This document shows, one piece after another, positions 49,801-60,065 of a DNA stretch of 64,000 bases (its first letter is position 1; each line of letters opens with the position of its first letter). The DNA lies in NCBI RefSeq assembly GCF_002775205.1, contig NC_036447.1, forward strand, positions 8,296,501 to 8,360,500. The letters are read 5' to 3'. This DNA comes from Xiphophorus maculatus. Taxonomy: Eukaryota > Chordata > Actinopteri > Cyprinodontiformes > Poeciliidae. The position numbers and the translations under genes were made by a program. The notes under the pieces are model-generated. The model did no database searches. It was not told where the DNA came from and was given only the letters and a program-made list of their open reading frames with translations.

Positions 49801-52800
49801 ATATCCGGGCTTTGTCGATCTTCACAGGAACGGACCGGCCTCGCCACTCCACCTCGCTCATCGTGGCCGCCTGCTTGGTTCTTGCTTGAGTGATCAGAGC
49901 CTGAGGGGAACAAAACACTCTGAATATAATACCATCTCTCTGATTAAAGGACTTTCTAAATGTATAATGACTGAGCTCAACTCCCAAGACCTGCAGCTGG
50001 AGCTTCATCTGTAACATTGTCAAGGCAACTCTGTTTGTATAGACTGTGCTTTTTTTTTAAAAAAACCAGCCAACTTTACAAATCCGTTTTCTTCAGGACA
50101 TACACCTTATTGTTTTCCCCTACTGTTGTGATCAAGAATAAAATGTAGAGATAATTAAGCATTTGCTGTGGCCGCCCAAGACTTTGGAATAACTTACCTC
50201 TAACTATCATTTAAATCTCAGCTAAAATCTCATCATCTTCACTTATTTTCTTTGGCCAAAGCCTGATTATGTATGGAGACACTTAATTGATTAGCTTTAA
50301 ATCTTAACTCTGTTTTATGTACTTTTTATTATTGTTTTATAGTTGTGGATGCAACTGGAGCATTTTGGTCAACAAATGTTTTTAAATGTGCTACATAAAT
50401 AAGTTTGACATCAATATTGTTTTGATCCAACTAATCTGGGCCTATACAATAATATAATAAATCATTTCTAAGGGCTTTTGTAGCAGAAGAGCCAATACTT
50501 TGCGCGCTGCAGCTTCCTATCTGAGATTTGTGATCTGCTCTGTGAACTGTGTCCAGAAAGCTGTTGCTAAGCAAAGAGCAGCTGAAACAACACTTATTAA
50601 ATGTTATGATGTCCAAAGCAAACCTGTTTCTGAAATAAGCAAGCAAACTTATCCGCAAGATTTGTCTTTCTGTGATTAACCGGAACTTCACTGAAATATA
50701 AATTAAAGGGAAATAATATCAAATGAGAGTAAACATGTTAGAATGAGCTGCTCTGAATGAAAACATCAGCAGCAGCAACAAAACTTGAGTTTGATTACGA
50801 CTATTAAGTCAGACGCATTTTCAGAAATATAAAGAAAAACATATGATGTTATGAATTTAAAGAAAAAAGCTTTATGCTGCATCACCTCCAGTTTTTCAGC
50901 CATCATGCCCCCTCCTCCACCGGTCAGCCTCATCTGCATCAGGTCATTGATGGCATTCTGGTCACCTGCAGGTTCACAGTGAAAAGCTCTTAGGAAACTC
51001 TCTCTACCGCTGAATTACAAGCCCACCTGCACTTGAGGATCTGTAGATAGTTAGTCACCTATGTTGTAAGCACAATAGCGGATGTTGGGTGATATCTCAT
51101 CCACACGCTGGCGATACAGAACAGCCAGCTCCTCGGTGAAGGCGCTTTCCAGTTTCTCATAAATGGTCCTGGTAAACAACAGAGTACATTACTTTTACTC
51201 TTCTTCATACATTTGACATAAATCCAAGTGGTAACTAAACATGAACCCCTTTTTTCAGACAATGTACTGAAAGTAAAATTGGATTAAAACTTGCTTGCAC
51301 TTGTTGAAGGCCTCCATGGCAAGTTTCCACTCCTGCAGCTCAAAGTGAACCATCCCTGTCAGATACGCAGTGTAAGCCTGGAACAAATAGATCAGCAATG
51401 ACTGGAAACTGTTTCATTCCTCTCCATTAACAAGTTTAGTAAAAAAGAAAGGTTCAATGGAACACAGGGAACTTTTAATTCAGAGAAAAGTACAAGACAC
51501 TTTATATTTGGTAGCTCCAATCCTTTATTTTCAGCATTTATTCCACACCCTTTCATCATGAAAATGTTATGAAATGTTAGCAGGTTGTTGTCTTTAGCGT
51601 ACCTGTGCTTCTAGTTTGGTCTTGGCGTCAACACGGTGGCTCTCGCAGAGCTTCTCCAGCTTCTCGCTGTGCTTGGCGGCTTTACGTAAACGAGCGAGCA
51701 GGTGGAACTTCTTCCTCGGCTCCGTGTTGGCCTCCTGCTTCAGCTGCATGGCGTAGCTCCACGCGCGCTCCGCCTCCATCAGAACGAGCAACAGATACCT
51801 GCAGGGACGAAGGGAAGCTTGATGGATGCTCTCATTTACCAATGGACATAAACTTTGCAAGAAAACAGCTAAAGTAGTTTGTTAAACTGTTGCAACTTCC
51901 AGGACCTTTTAATGTGACGCCATAGATGGTAGAGGATAAAATAAGGACTATTCAAAACAGCCAAATTTAAATTGTTGTCAGTGGTTACATTAATCAGGGA
52001 ATTTATTCTTGCTCAATTATTATGAATAACTCACCTGTCCATGGCGTTAACTGGCTGTATGTTGCAGTTTTGAGATAATATAATGAAAACCTAACCACTA
52101 TATGCTCTATATCTACTCTATATCAGTCTTTTTTAAAAGAACTCTTGTACTCTAAAAAAAGAATGTGAAAAAATAAAAATAATTACACACGAAAACAAAT
52201 TTAAAGTCCAGAAATAAACTGTTACTTGAAAATAATAATTTGTTTCATGGCAGAATTGTTCCAATTGCCATTTTTTAAATTTCAATAAGTTTTCAACAAT
52301 AACAGTAATAAGTTTAACCTATTATCGGTGTCATTTTTTTAAATTGGGTTTGATGCAAATCAAAGGTCAGAAATTCTGTATAATTTTCAACTTTTGCTAC
52401 AACCGTAGTAAAAATTGCAAACGTGTCTATTTAATCAAAGAAGATGTATTTTTGCTAGATTTTATAATAACTTGATAAAACACATGATGCATTGTTGTTC
52501 TGTAGAACAATTTAAAGGGGCGGTAGTATTATTCTCCAGGCACATTGTGCTATAAAATGGCACGATTAGGAAACTGTTACTTTTAGCTGTTATTAAAAAA
52601 GATTTATATGTCAAACATAAATTAAATGAAATTGCTTTGTAACTGGCCTCGCTCTCTTTAATTGCTTTGTGGAAATAGACGCATTGTGAAAAAAGCATTA
52701 AGACACACCTGACTGGTTGCAACAGGAGATTTAATGATTTCTCAAACATAAATGAAAGAATCAAGGCAATACACCGGGTACGTTTTTGATGAGGGAACAA

Positions 52801-54570
52801 CATTATGATATCATATACATCTAAAATAAAGTCAATTTTACAAATACCCCCCTAAAGAACTGACTATATTGTTATTTTCTTAAAAAATGACATTTAATGA
52901 CCAAACGCTGCGACTAAATTAACTGGTGTTGCACCAGAGTCCAAGTTCACATCAGCCGTTACCAACCTGCTGTCAGAAAGGATTTCCACTGTGATTTTCT
53001 TTCCAACAAACTTGTGTCTGTTTCCCATCTTGAAGCCAAGAGTCTTTCGGAGGCGGCGCAGCCTACGAGAGCAGTAGCCCCTGAGAAGAATAAAAAAAGG
53101 TATTTACACTGAAATAAAGTAAGATAAATATGTATTCACTTTAAAACAACTCAATTTAGAGACAATACAGCAGATATATTCCATTTTCACATGTTGAATT
53201 CTCTTCAGTTAGCTCAATGTTTATATTGTACAGATTTCTATTACAAAAACAAAACGTTTACTACAGTAGTCTATTAGAAGTGCTTCAAAGTGCAGTTATA
53301 CTACACAATACGTTTTATTTCAGTAATAACTAGTTAAAGTAATGCTAATCTTACTTAAGTTACATTAAGTTACTTCACTGAATGAGGATTAGTCATATTT
53401 TAGCCAAAAATGTGCCAGACACAGACTGTATACTTTAAAGTAGGACTCCTTTGTACACTACATTTTTTTTCTTTATCCGCAGTGCCTTTTGGAGATCAAA
53501 TTAATACAGTAAACAGCATGTTGTCACTGGAACTATTTTACACTATTCTATTATTACATGTGTTCATTCCTTACTGTAGTACTGGGCTTAACAGCTTCAT
53601 GCTGAGAAACTTCAGTCTGAATTTGATATTTTGTCTCTTTTACCTTGTAATTGTTCTTTAAAATATCAGACTTTGTACATAACCTTATATTTTGAGATTA
53701 AGATTTTAGTTTTTTACAAATTGAAATAAAATGTTATGTTCACAGTTACTCAAAGTAGCCTTTTTTAACCAAATACTCTTACCAGAGTACAATTTTTAGC
53801 TTCTCTACCACCTCTGATTGCATTAAACCAACATATTTTACATCTGTATATTAATAGAAAACAACTATTCATACCTCTAAGTTTATAAATGCAGTTTGAA
53901 TAAAAACTGAGCTAAATGATGACCCTGAAGGCCAGTTTTTACACCGGCATGTAATCTGGCTGCTCACCTGTATCTTTGGTAGTCTCCGTGCCTGAGGCCA
54001 TGCTGCTGCTGGGACTCCTTGATGATTTGGAGAACTGCGATCCAGTGTTAAGAGACAAACTTTACACATGTATATAAATATAGCAATAGACAAATGTGAC
54101 ACTATCAAGTCTGAATGTGTGTGCAGCGTTGGCACCAGATGAATGAACCAACAGTGAGCCTAGAAAGCGCAGAGCTAATGAAACTTAAAAGATGGTACGT
54201 TTGTTTCTTCCATATTTCAGCGTTACTTTTCTATGACAAGCTGTTTTTTTGCAGGTAGACAAAATATCTGCTGCTTAAATAAATTATTCAAAGTTCTGCG
54301 ATGTTAAAAACAAAACGTTTTCGTGTCCACCATGGGTAGTCAAATGACACGTAGCCTAACCAAGCTAACCCTTTCAATTGCGTTACCAAGCAGCTAACGT
54401 TAGCTTAGCTTTGATGAACTAGAAACAGCTTCACTCGTTAAAAAAATAACCCCCCCGATGAGAAACGCCACAATGTGAAGGATACTTTCCAAACCCAGTC
54501 CTCCTTGTATATTCTCTTTATTTTCTTCCGTAGGAGAGAGTTTAGCTTCGACCTGCCTGTCCGCGGTCAT
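40814..54570 (-). CDS. srp68: signal recognition particle subunit SRP68, complete, 16 coding exons
   Basis: SRP68 forms a heterodimer with SRP72 on the S domain of the SRP RNA, which targets ribosomes to the ER. Coding exons: 54486-54570, 53968-54034, 52967-53080, 51603-51798, 51295-51377, 51059-51168, 50886-50965, 49760-49900, 45411-45509, 44131-44195, 43706-43859, 43470-43564, 42527-42656, 42378-42453, 42213-42265, 40814-41041. They sum to 1776 nt, or 591 aa (human 627). The RNA-binding region has HGLRHGDYQRYRGYCSRRLR and the following Arg-rich helix. Typical later segments are EAERAWSYAMQLKQEANTEP, SPNIRYCAYNIGDQ, GRSVPVKIDKARIFLLGLAD and RPQDLIRLYDIVLQ. The C-terminus, PIPCKPLFFDLALNHVAFPP, is the conserved SRP72-interacting end. 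The shorter length is mostly the missing Gly-rich N-terminus of the human protein. Intron 5 appears to use a GC donor. All phases join. Confidence 0.95.
41690..42000 (+). mobile_element. degenerate L2-like LINE 3' region in srp68 intron 15
   Basis: Reads like the end of an L2-type polymerase and its tail: AGAACAGCTGGAACACTGAG, then a FKSRLKTQLFRAAF-like frame at about 41810-41850. It is interrupted by stops. Assigned by resemblance to fish L2 consensus ends. Confidence 0.5.
42783..43331. mobile_element. dispersed repeat with GCTGCAACTAA ends, srp68 intron 12
   Basis: The left end GCTGCAACTAAATTATTTTA and right end TTGTTTCAGCTCTAA resemble the widespread fish repeat whose ends are AGAGCTGCAACTAA and its inverse. 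The interior is AT-rich with no coding frame. A related fragment (AACAATTAATCAGATGAATC) lies near 22190. Confidence 0.4.
44196..45410 (-). other. srp68: srp68 intron 9
   Basis: About 1.2 kb, AT-rich, no recognisable gene or element. AACCGGTT at 44863-44870 is a lone Grainyhead-type match, probably chance. Confidence 0.65.
46015..46373. mobile_element. hAT-like dispersed repeat, copy 3 (reverse orientation)
   Basis: Begins TTACTGCGATAAAGGATAAT and ends GCTGCAACAGGCCTA. It contains the internal GAACATTTAACACTGGAACT, the inverse of the other copies. Non-coding, srp68 intron 8. Confidence 0.6.
47585..48745. mobile_element. candidate DNA transposon with TGCACCGATT ends
   Basis: The left end GTTGCACCGATTGCAG and right end AATCGGTGCATCCC are inverted over about 11 bp and enclose 1.15 kb. 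Inside is a perfect 12-bp-stem hairpin (47623-47652) and further GCCGAT motifs. No intact transposase. srp68 intron 8. Confidence 0.45.
49155..49405. mobile_element. fragment of a GCACCGATAT-type dispersed repeat
   Basis: Begins TGACGCACCGATATGAAAG and ends near ACCCCTCCCCAATACCGGC. It is rich in CCGATAT motifs, a form common in fish DNA-transposon ends. No coding content. Confidence 0.35.
50155..50410 (+). mobile_element. degenerate LINE 3' end in srp68 intron 7
   Basis: A plus-strand remnant reading approximately AVAAPRLWNNLPLT, followed by a tail ending AAATGTGCTACATAAATAAG. This is the usual form of fish L2/Rex-type LINE 3' ends. There are many stops. Confidence 0.55.
51799..53967 (-). 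other. srp68: srp68 introns 2 and 3 (with exon 3 between)
   Basis: Intron 3 (51799-52966) is AT-rich with nothing recognised. Intron 2 (53081-53967) holds degraded AAGTAAAAGTA-type repeat at about 53320-53830. Confidence 0.55.
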
Positions 54571-54670
54571 CTCTGCAAGCTAACAGCTAATCTGAATCAC
54601 ACACCAACAGCAGACCCACTAAGAGGCACGAGAAATGTGTTAATCTCGCGAGATTTGGAGAATAGCCTAC
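54571..54670 (-). promoter_or_regulatory. srp68: srp68 promoter with TCTCGCGAGA element
   Basis: A 14-bp perfect palindrome, AATCTCGCGAGATT (54642-54655), lies about 75-85 bp upstream of the srp68 ATG. Its core TCTCGCGAGA is a known element of TATA-less housekeeping promoters in vertebrates. The 5'UTR is short and no TATA box is visible. The assignment to srp68 is by position. Confidence 0.6.
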
Positions 54671-54724
54671 TTTTAAAGAGCTATAAAAGCAAAAAGAAAT
54701 TGTACTTTACTGACTAGCGCGACT

Positions 54725-55299
54725 TCAACATATTCAGATACAATCACTTGAGTAACTTTATAGTAAAAAAAAATATTTTTCCTTTACTATACTTTTTAAT
54801 TTTACTTGAGTGTTATTATCTGAAGTTCTGATACTCTTAACTGAATAAAATTTCTGGATTATCTACAAGCTGCGAGTAACTGAATAAAAAGCAGCCTCGT
54901 TTCTTTCTGGTCTGTGCTTTAACACACTTGATGCAGGCGATTGTTACTAATAAAATTATTTATGATGTAAATTGGTAACACTTCTTTTTCCTTAAAAAAA
55001 TATTTTTAAAGAAAATGTTCATTTCACTCCACAATTGCGCACCTAGTTCGCATAAAATCCAAATAAAATACACTGAGTTTTGTAGTTGTAATGCTACAAA
55101 ATGTGAAAAGTGTAGGAATACTTTGCAAGCAATGTATATCTAATGGAGAAAAGGCAGAGCTGATGGGATGTGAAGATGTATTTTCCACTTAATTTTGATT
55201 AAATTATCAATAAGATGAACAACATATTAAATAATAATGCGTGAAAGCTCCAGAAAAACTGCAAACGGGCTGCTAATGTATTTTTTCCTTCTAAGAGGT
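54725..55299. other. srp68-polg2 intergenic stretch
   Basis: AT-rich, starting with degraded AAGTAAAAGTA-type repeat. No gene seen. Confidence 0.55.
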
Positions 55300-55629
55300 T
55301 TTATTGAGAATACAAAAAAAAGAAAAACAGGTCATACTGCATTCTGTAATGTAACAATGTTCATGAAATGTCATAATTTCCCCTGAGAAATAATTATTCT
55401 GCATATTTTCTGACTTTAACTGGTCATCTGTTCATTGATCATCCTATTTGTGATAACAAATTAACCATCGACTGGAAGTTAAGGACCTTTTACTTCCAAA
55501 TGGTCTCTTTAGCCTTTTCAGATGAGTCCCGGACTTAAAGCCAAAAAGTCTCTCAGTTTGGTTGTGAAAGTTTTACTTATGGGACTGAATAATTCGCTGA
55601 GAGGGAAGTCCATCATGATTTTCACACAT
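55300..55629 (-). other. polg2: polg2 3'UTR with polyadenylation signal
   Basis: An AATAAA lies on the minus strand at 55300-55305, about 325 nt after the TGA stop at 55630-55632. It is the best candidate end of the polg2 transcript. The interval contains nothing else recognisable. Confidence 0.45.
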
Positions 55630-58600
55630 TCAGAATTTGTCAGCAGCAGAAATATATTTAGAGAGAAAGTTTCTAATTTCTGAAATGTGCATAGTCTCTC
55701 TGACGGTTGTGTCTCTGCTGCGGACTTGCAGTAGGCCGCTCTCCAGAGTCTTTTCACCGATCACCACAGTGAAGAGAACGCCCATCTCATCATATCTGGA
55801 ATCAATTTACAGAAAAACACAAGTGATGATCCATAGTTTCTGCATTTCTCCTGATAGTGAACAGAAAGACATTTCAACACTAAGAGGCATTTATTTACTT
55901 GGCATTCAGAAGCTCTAATGATGTTGGCACAGCTTCAAGATATCCGGGCCACGCAGAGATCTTAGCTTCCAGAAACTCCTGCAGAAGGCCTTCACACACC
56001 TACGATAAATGTTCAAGCAATTAACATTCTTCCTTTTATGCATGCTGATTAGATCATTTCATATTCCGGGATCAAAGGTCAGCAGAATAAAGATCTGACC
56101 TGCCTCAGTTCCACCGTGGCTCCCTTGCCAATGTCTAGAGCCACTTTGACAGGAGCCAACACTGGATGCAGCTTTAAAACCTAAAACAGAAGCAGAAAAC
56201 TGGAGGTCACTAAAAAGAGAAGTATTCCAGGTGAGATGCGGCGCAGCATCACCTTTCTCTGCTGCAGCCTCTTTTTGCCGTCTTCTGTTCTGAGCTGCTG
56301 GAGTGAGTTGGACAGGAAAGCCATCGCGCCGCGGTCCATGTTGCCGCTTACAGACACAACGTGGGGAATGGACTTTCGACCATCTCGAGTCTGGAGCGCA
56401 AGCAGCAAGTCAGAAAATGGTTACATGTTATCTGAAACAGCAGAATAAGATAATAATTTAACCTGATGAACTTAAAATATTTCCCTGCAGTCTTTTTTTC
56501 TGAATGAACTTTAGCTTCACCTTAGAAAATGGTGGAAAGCTGCAAAAACAGAAAAACTTACCAAGTATTTTTAGTCTAGTTTCTAGTACAAATATCTTAA
56601 TACAGTTGAAATGAGAGAAAGCTGACAGTTTATGTTTGATTTGGGTTGCATCACAGAGTTAAGAATGAAACAGCATTGCAGAAAGAACATGGGGAGAAAG
56701 AAGGACTAAAAGATTCAGGCTGACCTGCAGTTTGGTGCGGATGCCCTTATACGTCTGCAGCAGCTCTGCGTCTCCTCGGCACCCCAGCGTCTCCAGGGAT
56801 TCGAGGCCCCACGGAAACTTGTACAAGATCTTCACCCCACGAGACGTTTTCTCTTCAAGCTCGTTTTCAGGCACCTCAGTGCTGCTGAAGTCAGAGGGAG
56901 ACAAGGCGAACTGGACGGGTTGAAAGGAAATGACAAAACAAAATGGATGACGTATGATAAAGTCTGAGACTGAAACAACCAAAGAGTTGTTAATCTGATC
57001 ATGATCGTGTAAGCTCAACATCAATATTTGGTAAAAAAAAAAAAAACCTCTTCCTCTTTCATTCACTTTATCATCAACATATTCTGGAAAGTCTAAATTC
57101 AAACAATAGTGTCTGATTTTTTTTATAAATTTAAACATTTCTGGGCGTGCCGTGGTGGCGGAGGGGTTAGCGCGACCCACATTCAGGCATACGTAGCCTC
57201 GACGCGGCCGTCGCGGGTTCGACTCCCGGACCCGACGACGTTTACCACATGTCTTCCCCCCTCTCCTTCCCCCTTTCCTGTCAGCCTACTTTGAAAAAAG
57301 GGACACTAGAGCCCATAAAAAGACCCCTTGCGGGGAGATAAAAAAAAAAAAAAAAGAATTTAAACATTTCTGTTTTCATATTATTTCAACTCATTTCTCA
57401 GCAGGAAGTTTTCCCATTGTCTCTTTTATCTGAGTTTCTGTCAACACTCACCTTCCTCCACCACTTCAGCCTGTGGCGGGCCCAGTGATCCAGCCACTGG
57501 GAAGAAGAGCGAGGAGAGCAAAACCAAACCAGAGACGTCTGGGTGACCTCAGCGGAGCTGGCAGGAAGAAAGAAACGAGTCAGTGAAACTAAACAGACAC
57601 TTGACATCTTGTGGAAGCCACAGCCAGAAAACCATCATCTCTATTCTAGAGCTACAAATGTGTCTGTAAAATCAAAATCACTCATCTGATAAGTTAATTA
57701 AAACCACAACAAGTGCAGTCATAAAATCACTTGTTGATTCCTCTAGATACTGTAGGTTCTCAGCCACAGGTGAAATAAATTTAAAGATGTTAGGCTTGTA
57801 ATCCGAGGGAGTAACGTAGGGCTGGACAATAAATCAACATCAACGTATTCTGTGACAGACACACGATCAATATCAGTAGATAAGGCATCTGATAGAATTT
57901 CCAATAATTCCACTGAACTGTGAACCAGAACCACACAGCATTCTGGGGAATGTAGGCAGAGAAAAGACGTAAGCTGCTCAACCTCTCACTGCAAAGCAAA
58001 GTTGGTGGAATCAACTAACTCACTCATTCTTTGGTTACCTAGCAACAACCTGTTCAAGTAATTGGCGCAGCAGCAGTTACACGCTTCCTAACTGCTTAAA
58101 AATAAAACAATAACAGCATGGGATGAAAACTGTGGACAAAACTGTTTGAGGTTACACCATCAGTTGGGCAGCATTTCAGATATTTGGAGTATCTGAAGCC
58201 TCACCAACCAGAGCCATCTGAAGGCTGGAAACACAGACCGGACTCAGCCAGGCCGAAAGGAAGCTTTTTGTTCACCATCTCCAGAGAGGGCGCAAACTGC
58301 TCCAAGGCACCTGTAAACACATCGTGAGTTTTACAATAAATCCTCGAAGCACAAATTTACAATGGTGCACTAGGGCCATTGTAGACAGAGAAACAAGAAA
58401 ATAAAAGTTTCAATTTTCACCAAGAAAAATTTAAACTTTTTTTCAATTTGTGAGACTGTTAGATTAATTTCACAAATTTTCAAGAAAAAAAAAAAACTTG
58501 GACATTTCTGATTTTGAAAGGCCAAAAAAAATTGCTAGAAGAAGCTCAGAAGGTTTCAAGACTAAAAAAAAAGTTGACTTTTGGAAATTTCAAAATTTCT

Positions 58601-59661
58601 CATTTTTTTTTACAAGCAAAATTTAAACTTTGCAAACTCAGAAATCTCCAAGTTTTTTTCTGGAAAATTTCTGAGATTAAACTAAGAAATATTTCTAGCA
58701 GATTTTAAACTATTCAAACTATTCCAACAATTTATCCCAGAACATTTCTGACCTTTTAAAATTTCCCATTTTCATCTAGAAAATATATTTTTTAACTTTT
58801 CAAACTCAGGTGTTTCCAAGTTTTTCCTAGAAAATTTCTAAGATTAATCTGAAAATTTCTGTTTTTTCTAGCAAACTTAAAATTTTTCAAACTCAGAAAA
58901 TTTCAGGTTTTTTCAAGAGCATTTCTGAGGTAAATCTCAAAATTTCTCAGTAATTTCTAGTATTTTTTTAAAATTATTTTTCAAACTCATAAACTTCAAG
59001 TTTTTTCTAGCAAAATTTCAACTTTTCAAAAGTTCAAATTATTTTAATTATTTAAAAGTTATTTTAACATTTCTCTAGAAATCTTCTGAGATTAAGCTAA
59101 AAAAAATATTGAGTTCTTTTGGCGGAAATTTGCTCCTTTTTTCTATATACATTGTGCAAATTTCCAAAACGTATGATAATTATAGGAGGATGCATTGTTT
59201 CTACCTTGAAGTAAACTTGTTCTCACAGATGGAGAGCTCAGCAGGAGCCTGTTCAGCTTCTGGATCAGCTGCTCTCTGCTCAACTCAGCCTGATCCAGTA
59301 TCTGCTGGAAACGTTCAGATTCAATAACCCGGGCTCCTCCAGCTTCTCTGTCCGGGCTGCTGCTCACAGTATTCACCCCGAACACCCAGGCCCTGGACCC
59401 GGTCACCGAGTGCCACCACTGCTGCAGCAGGTTCCTCCTCAACTCCACGCCCAAAGGTCCGTAGCTGCAGCTCCAGCCTCTCCGGAACAGCTCCGAGTTG
59501 CTCTCTCCGGGAGAAATATAGTATCTGTCCGCACAGAGCTGCAGTAAAGTCCGGACCCGGTCCAAAACATCAGGCGGTGCTGTGTCACAATGTCCTCTGG
59601 TGCTGTTCAGTGGAGATTTACGCTGTGACAGGACGCAGCGTCTGGCGCTCAGAGTCAGCAT
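55630..59661 (-). CDS. polg2: DNA polymerase gamma accessory subunit, complete, 8 coding exons
   Basis: POLG2 is the homodimeric processivity factor of mitochondrial DNA polymerase, derived from a class II aminoacyl-tRNA synthetase fold. Coding exons: 59205-59661, 58205-58310, 57452-57557, 56725-56910, 56253-56390, 56100-56180, 55899-55999, 55630-55795. They sum to 1341 nt, or 446 aa (human 485). The N-terminus [16 protein letters not shown] is Arg/Ser-rich and lacks acidic residues, as expected of a mitochondrial presequence. The diagnostic segment [20 protein letters not shown] spans about residues 57-76. Later conserved segments are [62 protein letters not shown] and the C-terminal anticodon-binding-like domain with [10 protein letters not shown] and [15 protein letters not shown]. 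An open frame runs 36 nt upstream of the chosen ATG but begins with no ATG. Phases join throughout. Confidence 0.95.
56543..56632. mobile_element. fold-back element copy J, one arm only
   Basis: Contains CTGCAAAAACAGAAAAAC, ACCAAGTATTTTTAGTCTAG and ACAAATATCTTAATACAG, matching the left arm of the family. The right arm is missing. polg2 intron 4. Confidence 0.6.
57144..57356 (+). mobile_element. tRNA-derived SINE with 16-bp target duplication
   Basis: The SINE is antisense to polg2 in its intron 3. It has a pol III A box TGGCGGAGGGG (57156-57166), a B box GGTTCGACTCC (57216-57226), a pyrimidine-rich middle and a poly-A end. It is flanked by a perfect 16-bp direct repeat, AATTTAAACATTTCTG, at 57128-57143 and 57357-57372. 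The intact duplication and intact promoter boxes indicate a recent insertion. Confidence 0.92.
57818..58160. mobile_element. candidate dispersed repeat in polg2 intron 2
   Basis: Contains GGGCTGGACAATAAATCAAC and ACAGCATTCTGGGGAATGTA, sequences I recognise as common in fish interspersed repeats. It also carries GTTACCTAGCAAC (58034-58046). A related fragment may lie near 63175-63225 (ATCGTGATATATTTTTCAGC). Confidence 0.35.
58385..59120. repeat. degenerate tandem repeat (minisatellite) in polg2 intron 1
   Basis: Diverged units with a period of roughly 84-94 bp. The marker CAAACTCA occurs at 58633, 58801, 58888 and 58982. The marker CTGAGATTAA or variants occurs at 58671, 58838, 58925 and 59085. 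Spacings are one or two times the period. Units read approximately as TTTCTAGCAAAATTTAAAC and TTTCAAGTTTTTTCTAG. Confidence 0.65.
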
Positions 59662-60065
59662 GCTGAAGGTGGAGAGTAACCCCGGCCCAAATATCAACCT
59701 AAGTCAGGAATAAATTATGATAAAGTCATTTATGTGCACCTTCTGTGCCACACTTACTCCTAAATCCTGCTGTAAATGTTTCCTTCAAATATTTGAAGGA
59801 AACATTTGCGGATGACGAACAAAAAACAGCTCCGAATGTAGCGAAGCTGAGCGGCGTCACAAACCGCAACATTTACGGTTTTTACGGTCTCTGCTCTCCC
59901 GGTGCAAATGCAGCTATAATATCTGGAAAAAGGATTGTAACATACAAAACAACTACATCAGGGTCAAGTATCTATGGAGATACATGCAGCGTGCTTTCCA
60001 GATCCGGAACTTAATGATGAACATCCGGGTTATGACGTGAGAGAATCTGGTTACTAAGCAACGAG
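59662..60065 (-). promoter_or_regulatory. polg2: polg2 upstream region: palindrome, ETS, CRE-like and X-box-like motifs
   Basis: Upstream of the polg2 ATG there is a 34-bp perfect palindrome (59774-59807), an ETS-type CCGGAA (60004-60009), a CRE-like TGACGT near 60033 and GTTACTAAGCAAC (60050-60062), which resembles an RFX X-box. CpG content is higher than around it. This looks like a TATA-less promoter, but the start site is unknown. A plus-strand open frame of 89 codons here (59745-60014) matches nothing I know. Confidence 0.45.
59774..59807. repeat. 34-bp perfect palindrome upstream of polg2
   Basis: The half-site AAATGTTTCCTTCAAAT is followed directly by its inverse with no spacer, centred at 59790/59791. 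It lies 113-146 bp upstream of the polg2 ATG. Confidence 0.95.

Noticed and set aside
57150-57230. Possible tRNA gene (A and B boxes present)
   Set aside because: The cloverleaf continues into a SINE body with poly-A and a target duplication, so it is a tRNA-derived SINE.
59745-60014. 89-codon plus-strand open frame beside polg2
   Set aside because: It runs through the 34-bp palindrome and the polg2 promoter motifs and resembles no protein; better explained as promoter and 5' flank.
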